Source: UBA1794 sp964439955 | Lineage (GTDB): Bacteria; Bacteroidota; Bacteroidia; Bacteroidales; Bacteroidaceae | Direction: 5' to 3' | Assembly: GCA_964439955.1 (NCBI GenBank) | Contig: CAYTPX010000007.1 | Coordinates: 11,189-75,188 of the forward strand | Length of the DNA stretch: 64,000 nucleotides | Part shown: positions 16,991-24,308 of the stretch, one piece after another | Layout of the letters: the number at the start of each line of letters is the position of its first letter | How positions within the stretch are numbered: position 1 is the stretch's first letter | The notes under the pieces: generated by a model | Database searches by the model: none | The model's input: only the letters and a program-made list of their open reading frames with translations | Told to the model about the DNA's origin: nothing | Program-made: the position numbers and the translations under genes

Positions 16991-17794
16991 TTATTTCGCG
17001 TTGCCGGTTTCTTGTCCTTTGGCTTCTTCCCAGAGGGCGTCCATCTGGGACAATGTCATGTCCTTCAGGTTTCTCCCTTGGGCGGCGGCCTGGCTTTCCA
17101 CGTAGTTGAAGCGGCGGATGAATTTCTTGTTCGCCTGTTCCAACGCGTTGTCGGGGTTTATGCCGTACAGCCTTGCCACGTTGATGAGGCTGAAGAGGAT
17201 GTCGCCGAATTCGGCTTCCATCGCGGCCTTGCACTTGTGGCTGATTTCGGCCTGGAACTCGTTGATTTCTTCACGCACCTTGTCCCAGACTTGTTCTTTC
17301 TTTTCCCAATCGAAACCTACGCCCCGGGCTTTGTCCTGTATGCGGTAGGCTTTGATGATGGAGGGCAGTGCGCTGGGGACTCCGCCAAGTACTGTCCGGT
17401 TTCCGCCTTTCTCCTTCTGCTTGAGCAGTTCCCAGTTTTGTACGACTTGCCCGCTCGTTTCGGCTTTTATCCCGCCCCCGAACACATGGGGATGGCGGTA
17501 GATGAGTTTCTCGCACAGCTGGTCGCAGACGTCTTTTATGTCGAAATTGCCTGTCTCGGAGGCGATCTTGGCGTAAAAGACGACATGCAGCAATACGTCG
17601 CCCAGCTCCTTGCAGATGTTTTTAGGGCTTTGTTGCAGGATTGCTTCGCAAAGTTCGTAGCATTCTTCTATGGTGTTCGGACGCAGGCTGTCGTACGTTT
17701 GCTTCCGGTCCCAAGGGCATTTCTCCCGCAACTCGTCCATTATGTCCAGCAACCGCCCGAAGGCTTCGGACTGTTCCGCCCGTGTGTGTGCCAT
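16991..17794 (-). CDS. mazG: Nucleoside triphosphate pyrophosphohydrolase MazG
   Basis: MazG hydrolyses (d)NTPs to monophosphates and pyrophosphate, clearing aberrant nucleotides. Two all-alpha MazG domains are visible: the first with CPWDRKQTYDSLRPN, EECYELCEAI and KELGDVLLHVVFYA (EExxE ... ExxD metal site), the second from about residue 150 with EFGDILFSLINVARLYG. The 267-residue length is normal. It starts 19 nt after the DUF1573 gene, so HAD phosphatase, DUF1573 and mazG probably form one transcript. Confidence 0.95.
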   Translation of the reverse strand: MAHTRAEQSEAFGRLLDIMDELREKCPWDRKQTYDSLRPNTIEECYELCEAILQQSPKNICKELGDVLLHVVFYAKIASETGNFDIKDVCDQLCEKLIYRHPHVFGGGIKAETSGQVVQNWELLKQKEKGGNRTVLGGVPSALPSIIKAYRIQDKARGVGFDWEKKEQVWDKVREEINEFQAEISHKCKAAMEAEFGDILFSLINVARLYGINPDNALEQANKKFIRRFNYVESQAAAQGRNLKDMTLSQMDALWEEAKGQETGNAK

Positions 17795-17813
17795 GTCGCG
17801 TGTCTCCTTCTTC

Positions 17814-18224
17814 TTATTCTTCAGTCATTTCCCCTTTTACGGTGAGGCGTACCGTCGGGGTCTTGGCATTGCTTTTTACGGTAATGATTTTGGCAAATTT
17901 GCCGGGGTATTTCCCTTTTCCGTTATAGGTGACATCGATTACGCCCTTTTCACCGGGGTTTATGGGATCTTTCGTGTATTCTGGCACCGTGCAGCCGCAG
18001 GTTGCATGTACTTGTACCAAGACCAAGGGTCGGTTCCCGGTATTGGTGAACGTAAATTGGCAGCGTACTACAGGATTCCCTTCGGGGAAGGTGCCGAAAT
18101 TGTGTTCTGTCTTGTCGAAAACGATTTCTGACCCGTCTTTTTCCTCGTCTCCTTTGCCCGTTTGAGCCCACCCCGCGGTGCAGAGGACGAGCAACAGCAG
18201 GCTGGTTAAATAAATCTTTTTCAT
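17814..18224 (-). CDS. DUF1573 exported protein
   Basis: Small exported protein of 136 residues with a signal peptide (MKKIYLTSLLLLVLCTAGWAQ) followed by one DUF1573 immunoglobulin-like domain. Typical DUF1573 segments are HNFGTFPEGNPV, FTNTGNRPLVL and the ATCGCTVPEYTKDPINPGE core with its CGC pair. The family is abundant in Bacteroidetes and its role is not established. Its ATG overlaps the stop of the HAD gene by four bases (ATGA), showing translational coupling. Confidence 0.9.
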   Translation of the reverse strand: MKKIYLTSLLLLVLCTAGWAQTGKGDEEKDGSEIVFDKTEHNFGTFPEGNPVVRCQFTFTNTGNRPLVLVQVHATCGCTVPEYTKDPINPGEKGVIDVTYNGKGKYPGKFAKIITVKSNAKTPTVRLTVKGEMTEE

Positions 18225-18895
18225 AAAGATTCTGCGTGGTTTTTTAGTTTGAGTATGCGTAGTATTTCAGAGGGTCTGTCTACGATGTATCCGGGCTTGC
18301 AGGTTTCCAGCTCGCTGCGGGGGCGGAATCCCCAAGTCACGCCGCAGGCGGTGACTCCCGCATTGGCGGCGGTGTGCATGTCTATGGACGAGTCGCCCAC
18401 ATAGAGCGCCTCTTCCCGTGAGGTGGAGGTGCTTTTAAGGATTTCTTCCACGATACCCGGGTCTGGCTTGCGGGGAATCCCTTCGCGCTGCCCGAGGATG
18501 GGGGAAAAGGGGGTGCTTGGGAACAGCTTGCGCACGATTTGTCCCGTGGCTTGCTGGTATTTGTTGGAGGCGACAGCCAGCTTGCAGCCCGCTTGCACCA
18601 AGGCATCGAGCAATTCGGGTATGCCTTCGTAGGGGCGGCTCCGGTCGGTATTGTGCAAGTCGTAATGTGCTATGAAGGACGCGCGTATCTTTCGTATGTT
18701 TTCCTCTGTCCGTGCCTCTGGGGGGAGCGCCCGTTCAAACAAGGCGTTGATGCCGTTTCCCACGAAATAGCGGTATTCGTCCGTTTCGTGCCCGGGGAAT
18801 CCGCAGGCTTCCAGTGCGTGATTTGTGCTACAGGCCAAGTCTGCTATGCTATTGACCAATGTCCCGTCCAAATCGAATATGATGAGTTTCTTCAT
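18221..18895 (-). CDS. HAD family hydrolase, phosphoglycolate-phosphatase-like
   Basis: HAD-superfamily phosphatase of 224 residues. The nucleophile motif DLDGTLVNS is at residues 8-16, motif II is VASNK, and motif IV is VGDSSIDMHTAANAG; together with the helical cap after residue 20 this is the Gph/PGPase subgroup. Substrate is probably phosphoglycolate or a related small phosphate, but subgroup specificity cannot be read by eye. A -7 box lies 21 nt upstream. Confidence 0.85.
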   Translation of the reverse strand: MKKLIIFDLDGTLVNSIADLACSTNHALEACGFPGHETDEYRYFVGNGINALFERALPPEARTEENIRKIRASFIAHYDLHNTDRSRPYEGIPELLDALVQAGCKLAVASNKYQQATGQIVRKLFPSTPFSPILGQREGIPRKPDPGIVEEILKSTSTSREEALYVGDSSIDMHTAANAGVTACGVTWGFRPRSELETCKPGYIVDRPSEILRILKLKNHAESL

Positions 18896-18916
18896 TCGGA
18901 TAACATTTCTTCACGA

Positions 18917-18924
18917 CAAAATTA
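18917..18924 (-). promoter_or_regulatory. -7 box for HAD-DUF1573-mazG
   Basis: On the minus strand reads TAATTTTG, a TAnnTTTG match, 21 nt before the HAD start. It is divergent from the box at 18948. Confidence 0.5.
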
Positions 18925-18947
18925 CACCAATTCATAAGAAACCCCGT

Positions 18948-18955
18948 TACTTTTG
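18948..18955 (+). promoter_or_regulatory. -7 box abutting a start codon
   Basis: TACTTTTG ends 5 nt before the ATG at 18961, so the transcript would begin at or next to the start codon. Confidence 0.5.
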
Positions 18956-18960
18956 CCCGC

Positions 18961-19506
18961 ATGAAGGTTTATTTATATGCAATATTAACCGTTTTTCTCA
19001 TCCTTTGCACTGCCTCTTGCCGAGAGAGTTTGCGGGAAAGGGCCCAGCGCCTTGCCGATTCGTTTTCGGCTTCCTATGCCGACAGCACGAGTACGGTGAA
19101 AGCCTTGGCAAGCGTACGTTTGGACTCGGCGCGCATAGATTATGTGTACCTTCCTTCCACGCTGGAAAAATTGGAACGTGCCCAGCGTTTGGCAAAGGAG
19201 AACCAGGAAATTCTCGCTTCCCTCCAGCAACCGCAGTACAGCCCGGTGGTTTTCGAGATGCTTAAGCAGCAGTTGTGGGAGACGGGCACGGCGGTCGACA
19301 GGATTAAGGAGGAGATTATGCGCGAAGAGCGTGCATACAATGGGAAAGTGCCCGGCTGGATGGCTTTCTACCGTTTCCGCGTCTTGCGGGAGGACGGGTA
19401 CATGCGTTTCTACCAATATGTGCTCTATTTCGATGAGGAAGCCACACGGATAAAAGGCATCATCGATATGAACGATTCGTTGCCGGTCTACCGGGAAATG
19501 GGCTGA
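18961..19506 (+). CDS. Uncharacterised lipoprotein
   Basis: I do not recognise the family. The 181-residue product begins with a lipoprotein signal peptide (lipobox CTASC, lipid cysteine at residue 20), then a highly charged helical stretch (RESLRERAQRLADSF), and a predicted helix-rich middle (residues 60-125). A compact C-terminal region contains WMAFYRFRVLREDGYMRFYQYVLYFDEE. It is expected at a membrane facing the periplasm. It is a single gene with its own promoter box almost touching the start codon, flanked by genes on the other strand. Confidence 0.7.
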   Translation: MKVYLYAILTVFLILCTASCRESLRERAQRLADSFSASYADSTSTVKALASVRLDSARIDYVYLPSTLEKLERAQRLAKENQEILASLQQPQYSPVVFEMLKQQLWETGTAVDRIKEEIMREERAYNGKVPGWMAFYRFRVLREDGYMRFYQYVLYFDEEATRIKGIIDMNDSLPVYREMG

Positions 19507-19684
19507 CTCTAGGTTTGGGAAGCGGAATGCTTGGTTTCATGATTCCGCCGGATTGTGCCGTGTTTCGGCCTTTTAGTCTTTTTGTTGCGCAAAGCAGCAT
19601 CAAACATGCGGGGGCATCCTTCCCGCCGCTTATCGGAGGTGTGTGTCCGCAGGCGGCTGCCGTATGGCGGGAAATGGCGTGGGG

Positions 19685-21595
19685 CTATGGAAGCAAGAGC
19701 ATGCCGTCGCGGCAGACCACTTGTTGCTCGTCGAGCAGGAAGTGCAGCGCTTTTGCCAAAACCTCCCGGCGCTTCCCGGGAAAACATGCGGCGATTTTTT
19801 CCAGCGGGCACGGCCCTTTTGCGCGGAGATGCTGCTTGATGAGGCCGACGGCCTCTTCCGTTTGGGCGTTGTCGCTTCCGCTGTGGCGGGCTTGGGCAAG
19901 GCATACGTCGCATTGCCCGCAGGGCTTCGTGCGCTTCTGGCCGAAGTAGGCGAGCAGGAGTTGCTGGCGGCACGTGTCGGAGGAGCCGGCGTAGCGTATC
20001 ATGGCTTCGACGCGGCGCTTGGCCTGGGCCATGCGTTCCTCGTAGATGGCGGGGGGGAAGGAGAGGCGGCCTTGCTCCACGCGGTCGCGGACGAAGGCGA
20101 GCACGGGCGTTTGCCTCCGGGGAACGTACTTGAGGATGCCGCGCCTGTCTAGCCCGGCAAGGCGCTCGTAGGTCTCTAGGCGGCTGATGTGGAGGTGTCC
20201 GGCCAGCCGTTCCTCGCTGATGAATACGTAGTCGGAGAAGAGTCCCGGGTAGAGGCGCAGGACGAGTTGCATGGTCTGGTCGAGTTCTTCGGGCAGTCCG
20301 ACTTGGTAGAGCTCGTCGCGGGCCATGAGGAAGTGTATGCGTGAGGCGTTTTCCGGCTCGTTCTCGTATTCGATGTAGCCGGCTTGCGTGAGTAGGCGCA
20401 GGGCGCTTTCGGCGGTGGCCGGGTGGAAATGGAAGCGGCGGCAGAACTCTTCGAGGTCGAAGTCGTAGTGGCGGCCGCGCCCGTAGCCCATGGCGATCTG
20501 GAGGTAGTAGCAGATTTTTTCGTAGACGGTGCGCAAGTATTCCTTGGGCGGGTAGGAGGCCGCCAGCTGGCGGCGCAGGTTGGCGGTGTCGGTGGGCTGG
20601 GTGAGGAGCACGGCGTAGGCCTTTTGCCCGTCACGGCCCGCGCGTCCGGCTTCTTGGAAGTAGGCTTCGATGGAGTCGGGCACGTCGAGGTGTACGACAA
20701 GGCGCACGTCGGGCTTGTCGATGCCCATGCCAAAGGCGTTGGTGGCTACCATGACCCGGAAGCCGTCGCGGCGCCATTCTTCTTGGAGGCGGTCTTTCTG
20801 CTCGTGGTCCAGCCCGGCGTGGTAGTGGGCCGCGCTCTGCCCCGCGTCGCGCAGGAATGCGGCGGTCTCTTTCGTTTTCTTGCGGCTGCGGGTGTAGACG
20901 ATGGCGCTCCCGTGGGTGTGTTGCAGGATGTGGAGCAGTTCGCTGTGCTTGTCGGGACAGGGGCGCACGACGTAGGCCAGGTTTTTCCGCTCGAAACTCA
21001 TGCGGAACACGCGGTTTCCCGGGCGGAACTTCAGTTGGGTGCAGATGTCTTCCACCACTTCGGGCGTGGCGGTGGCGGTGAGGGCCAGTACCGGCGCCTG
21101 CGGGTGCAGGGCGCGCAGGTCGGCGATGTGGAGGTAGCTCGGGCGGAAGTCGTAGCCCCACTGTGAGATGCAGTGGCTTTCATCAACGGTGATGAAGCAG
21201 ATGTCCATGGCCCGGAACTTGGCGATGAAGAGTTGGGTCATCATCCGCTCGGGGGAGACGTAGAGGAACTTGTAGCCCCCGAACACGCAGTTGTCCAGCG
21301 TTTGCTCGATTTCTCCGTGGCTCATCCCGGAATAGACGGCGGCTGCCTTGATGCCCCGCCCGCGCAGGTTGTGCACTTGGTCTTTCATCAGGGAAATGAG
21401 CGGGGTGATGACCAGGCAGAGCCCCTCGCCGGCGAGGGCGGGTATCTGGAATGTGACGGACTTTCCCCCGCCCGTGGGCATGAGCCCCAGCGTGTCATGG
21501 CCGGAGGCGATGCTCTCGATAATGTCCAGTTGGATGCCCCGGAAGTCGTCGAAGCCCCAATATTGCTTGAGTAGGGATCGGAATACGTTTTCCAT
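19685..21595 (-). CDS. recQ: RecQ family ATP-dependent DNA helicase
   Basis: 3'-5' DNA helicase of the RecQ family acting in repair and recombination. The 636-residue protein has motif 0/I (WGFDDFRGIQ, PTGGGKSVTF), the DESH box (VDESHCISQWGYDFRPSY), aromatic-rich loop, motif V (ATNAFGMGIDKPDVR) and motif VI (QEAGRAGRDG). A cysteine cluster, CRQQLLLAYFGQK followed by CGQCDVC, lies about 100 residues before the C-terminus, after a winged-helix-like region, whereas in E. coli RecQ the zinc site directly follows the helicase core. No clear HRDC domain is seen. Bacteroidetes often carry two RecQ paralogs; this looks like the shorter-core type. Confidence 0.9.
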   Translation of the reverse strand: MENVFRSLLKQYWGFDDFRGIQLDIIESIASGHDTLGLMPTGGGKSVTFQIPALAGEGLCLVITPLISLMKDQVHNLRGRGIKAAAVYSGMSHGEIEQTLDNCVFGGYKFLYVSPERMMTQLFIAKFRAMDICFITVDESHCISQWGYDFRPSYLHIADLRALHPQAPVLALTATATPEVVEDICTQLKFRPGNRVFRMSFERKNLAYVVRPCPDKHSELLHILQHTHGSAIVYTRSRKKTKETAAFLRDAGQSAAHYHAGLDHEQKDRLQEEWRRDGFRVMVATNAFGMGIDKPDVRLVVHLDVPDSIEAYFQEAGRAGRDGQKAYAVLLTQPTDTANLRRQLAASYPPKEYLRTVYEKICYYLQIAMGYGRGRHYDFDLEEFCRRFHFHPATAESALRLLTQAGYIEYENEPENASRIHFLMARDELYQVGLPEELDQTMQLVLRLYPGLFSDYVFISEERLAGHLHISRLETYERLAGLDRRGILKYVPRRQTPVLAFVRDRVEQGRLSFPPAIYEERMAQAKRRVEAMIRYAGSSDTCRQQLLLAYFGQKRTKPCGQCDVCLAQARHSGSDNAQTEEAVGLIKQHLRAKGPCPLEKIAACFPGKRREVLAKALHFLLDEQQVVCRDGMLLLP

Positions 21596-21621
21596 CTGTG
21601 GGAGGGAAATGCCTCTTTGCC

Positions 21622-23343
21622 CTATTGCTCGTTTGGGCGGATGTCTTCGATCTGGAGTTGCAATTCGCCGCGCTTGTGGGTATTCTCCTCAATGGTGTAG
21701 CAGATGTCGAAGGCCCGTTTCGTGCGGATGCGCTTCCATCGCTCACCTTGGTCGAAGGCAATCCCTTTCATCACGTTCCCCGACGTGCCATTGACCAGCT
21801 CTAATTTCAAATGTTCTTGGTGGTGGCCTACGATCTTGCTCGTTCCGTAGTCGTAGACCTTGTGCGTGGCGAAAATGGGCTTGGGGTTTCCTGGGCCGTG
21901 GGGGGCGAACTTCTTTAGGTCTTGGTAGAATTTGAACGTTATGCCTTGGAAATCGATCAAGGCGTCTATGTGGAGTACGGGGGATTTCTGCTCGGGGAGG
22001 ATGTGTGCCGTGACATATTCCTCGAAGCGTTTCGTAAATGCCGGGACGTTTTCCGTTTTCAGCGAAAGGCCTGCGGCATAGGTGTGCCCGCCGAAGTTGA
22101 GCAGCAGGTCGCGGCAGTGGTCTACGGCCTTGTATACGTCGAATCCCGAGACGGAGCGGGCGGAGCCGGTGGCAATGCCGTTGGTTTGCGTCAGGACGAC
22201 TGCCGGGCGGTAGTAAATCTCCGTGAGCCGCGAGGCGACGATGCCGATGACCCCGCGGTGCCATTCCTTGTTGTAGAGGACGATGGAGTTCGTTTGGTGC
22301 AGCCCGTCGAGCTTTTCTACGATTTGGTTGGCCTCCTCGGTCATGCTCTTGTCGATGTCCTTGCGCGTTTCGTTGTACTGGTTGATGAGTTCCGCCTTTT
22401 CTTTGGCCTTGGCAAACTCTTTTTCCACTAGGAGTTCCACGGCTTCCTCCCCTTTTTGTATGCGGCCGGAGGCGTTTAGGCGCGGGCCGATGCGGAAGAT
22501 GATGTCGCTCATGGTGAGCTCGCGCCCCGTGAGCCCGCAGACGTCGATGATGGCTTTCAGCCCGACGGAGGGGTTGTGGTTGAGCTGGCGCAGGCCGTGG
22601 TAGGCCAAGATGCGGTTCTCGCCCATGATGGGCACGATGTCGGATGCGATGCTTAGCGCCACGAGGTCGAGCAACGGTATGAGCCGGTGGAAGCGGATGC
22701 CGTTGCTGCGTGCGAAGGCTTGCATGAATTTGAACCCTACGCCGCACCCGGAGAGGTCGGTATAGGGGTAGGTGTTGTCGCGTCGCTTGGCGTTGAGGAT
22801 GGCCACGGCGGGGGGAAGCCCTTCGTCGGGCACGTGGTGGTCGCAGATGATGAAGTCGATGCCCAGGCTGCGGGCATAGGCTATTTCTTCTACGGCCTTG
22901 ATCCCGCAGTCGAGGATGATGATGAGCTTCACCCCGTGGCTGGCGGCCAAGTCGACGGCATACCGCGATACGCCGTAGCCCTCCCGGTCGCGGTCGGGGA
23001 TGTAGTATTCCAGATTGGAGTAGAACTGGCGCAAAAACTTGTAGACGAGTGCCACGGCTGTGGTCCCGTCCACGTCGTAGTCGCCAAACACCATGATGCG
23101 CTCCTTCCTTCCCAGCGCGGAATTCAGGCGGTCCACTGCTTTGTCCATGTCTTTCATCAGGAATGGGTCGTGGAGCTGCGTGAGTTGCGGGTGGAAGAAT
23201 GCATGCGCTTCTTCTGCATCGTGTATGCCCCTCTCTATGAGGAATTGCGCCAAAATAGGATGCAGGTTGAGTTTTTTAGCCAGCTGCTGGTTTGCTAAGT
23301 CTTGTTCGGGTGTAGGAGGTTGATATTCCCATCTCTGGTTCAT
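21622..23343 (-). CDS. recJ: Single-stranded-DNA-specific exonuclease RecJ
   Basis: 5'-3' single-strand exonuclease for recombination and mismatch repair. The DHH phosphoesterase core is clear: FGDYDVDGTTAVAL near residue 80, the DCG motif (IILDCGIKAVEE), CDHHVPDEGLPPA, and GCGVGFKF. The DHHA1 segment (TGSARSVSGFDVYKAV; FGGHTYAAGLSL) and OB domain follow. ATG 23343 gives MNQRWEYQPP, the usual start, and a length of 573. It starts 26 nt upstream of recQ, so the two repair genes are likely co-transcribed. Confidence 0.95.
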   Translation of the reverse strand: MNQRWEYQPPTPEQDLANQQLAKKLNLHPILAQFLIERGIHDAEEAHAFFHPQLTQLHDPFLMKDMDKAVDRLNSALGRKERIMVFGDYDVDGTTAVALVYKFLRQFYSNLEYYIPDRDREGYGVSRYAVDLAASHGVKLIIILDCGIKAVEEIAYARSLGIDFIICDHHVPDEGLPPAVAILNAKRRDNTYPYTDLSGCGVGFKFMQAFARSNGIRFHRLIPLLDLVALSIASDIVPIMGENRILAYHGLRQLNHNPSVGLKAIIDVCGLTGRELTMSDIIFRIGPRLNASGRIQKGEEAVELLVEKEFAKAKEKAELINQYNETRKDIDKSMTEEANQIVEKLDGLHQTNSIVLYNKEWHRGVIGIVASRLTEIYYRPAVVLTQTNGIATGSARSVSGFDVYKAVDHCRDLLLNFGGHTYAAGLSLKTENVPAFTKRFEEYVTAHILPEQKSPVLHIDALIDFQGITFKFYQDLKKFAPHGPGNPKPIFATHKVYDYGTSKIVGHHQEHLKLELVNGTSGNVMKGIAFDQGERWKRIRTKRAFDICYTIEENTHKRGELQLQIEDIRPNEQ

Positions 23344-23518
23344 TATATATGTTTTTTTCTTTTTCTCGGTCTCGGGGAAAGGGTATATCCTTTCAAGTGG
23401 CGGTAAAATTACGAAAAACATGCCTTTTTCCCCGGTTTCATTAGTATTTATTTGTAATAATACCTACTTGTCAGCAGGAGATGGAGGCCTCGATGCCTGC
23501 CGGACGCAAGGTTGGTAT

Positions 23519-23585
23519 GGAAAAGTGGCGGGGCTTTTGGGAAAAAGTGGCAGGGCTTTTTTAGGAAACTTGGAAGGGGTGTCCC
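23519..23585. repeat. Palindromic repeat cluster R5 (3 units)
   Basis: GGAAAAGTGGCGGGGCTTTT at 23519-23538, a close copy (GAAAAAGTGGC / AGGGCTTTTTT) from 23541, and a degenerate third unit (GGAAACTTGG). Confidence 0.65.
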
Positions 23586-23710
23586 GGGGTCATATGCCGG
23601 TTCGGGGGATTGTGTGGGGACTGTAGGGGGCGGCTTGCCCCGGGGTGTCGTGCCTGTTGGATGGGATAGGGGAAGCCCTATGGTCTCGTGTGGGAGAAGG
23701 GCAGTATGGA

Positions 23711-23749
23711 AAAGCCGGGCAGGCAAGCAGTTAGCTTGCTTTGCCCGGC
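23711..23749 (-). terminator. rpiB terminator
   Basis: Read on the minus strand, GCCGGGCA and GCAAGC pair across a 5-nt loop with GCTTGC and TGCCCGGC, followed by TTTTCC. It lies about 35 nt after the rpiB stop. Confidence 0.7.
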
Positions 23750-23783
23750 ATGGTTGGGGTATTCCCTTAAGGCGGGAGGGGAG

Positions 23784-24227
23784 TTACTGCTGCACGGGAA
23801 TCTTCTGGATGCGGCGCAAGTGCCGGCCTCCCTCGAACTCGGAAGTGAAGAAGGCTTCCATGATGTCGGCAGCTGTGGCGGTATCAATGAACCGCCCGGG
23901 CATTACGAGTACGTTGGCATCGTTGTGCTGGCGAGCCAGCCGGGCAATTTCGGGAATCCAGCAAAGGGCGGCCCGTATCCCGGCATGGTGGTTGAGTGTC
24001 ATGTTGATGCCGTTTCCACTGCCACAGATGGCGATTCCAGGGTAGCATTCCCCGCTTTCTACGGCGTTGGCAAGGGGGTGGGCGTAGTCCGCATAGTCGC
24101 AACTCTCTGTGGAGCAAGTGCCGAAGTCCTTGTATGCCCATCCTTTAGCTTCGAGCCATTGCCTGACGAATTGTTTCAACTCGTATCCGGCGTGATCGGA
24201 GGCTATGCCTATAGTCTTGTATTCCAT
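23784..24227 (-). CDS. rpiB: Ribose 5-phosphate isomerase B
   Basis: Interconverts ribose 5-phosphate and ribulose 5-phosphate. The 147-residue protein has the RpiB/LacA-B hallmarks: IASDHAGYELK at residues 8-18, the active-site ICGSGNGINMTLNHHAG loop near residue 68, and the HNDANVLVMPGRFI segment. It follows tkt by 81 nt on the same strand at the end of the arabinose block, which fits disposal of pentose phosphates made by araBAD. A hairpin lies in the gap to tkt. Confidence 0.95.
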   Translation of the reverse strand: MEYKTIGIASDHAGYELKQFVRQWLEAKGWAYKDFGTCSTESCDYADYAHPLANAVESGECYPGIAICGSGNGINMTLNHHAGIRAALCWIPEIARLARQHNDANVLVMPGRFIDTATAADIMEAFFTSEFEGGRHLRRIQKIPVQQ

Positions 24228-24242
24228 AGTCTGTTGTATTTT

Positions 24243-24274
24243 CAGGCCATGGATGGTTTCCCGTCCATGGCCTG
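24243..24274. repeat. Inverted repeat between tkt and rpiB
   Basis: Perfect 11-bp arms CAGGCCATGGA and TCCATGGCCTG around a 10-nt loop. There is no T run after it in the tkt direction, so it may be a weak terminator or an mRNA-stabilising hairpin that lowers or protects expression at the gene boundary. Confidence 0.6.
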
Positions 24275-24308
24275 TGGTTGTTTTGTGGAAGGTTGGAAAT
24301 GCCCGTGG

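Larger units (their letters stand above)
23344..23783. other. Intergenic region recJ-rpiB (440 nt)
   Basis: Holds the recJ leader, repeat cluster R5 and the rpiB terminator hairpin. A T-rich stretch next to recJ contains the palindromic TAAAATTA at 23404, a weak -7 candidate. I see no gene. Confidence 0.5.

Noticed and set aside
19750..19830. Possible repeat cluster near the end of recQ
   Set aside because: The GGAAAAC-like sequence there encodes a plausible C-terminal helical region of RecQ and lacks the tandem unit spacing.
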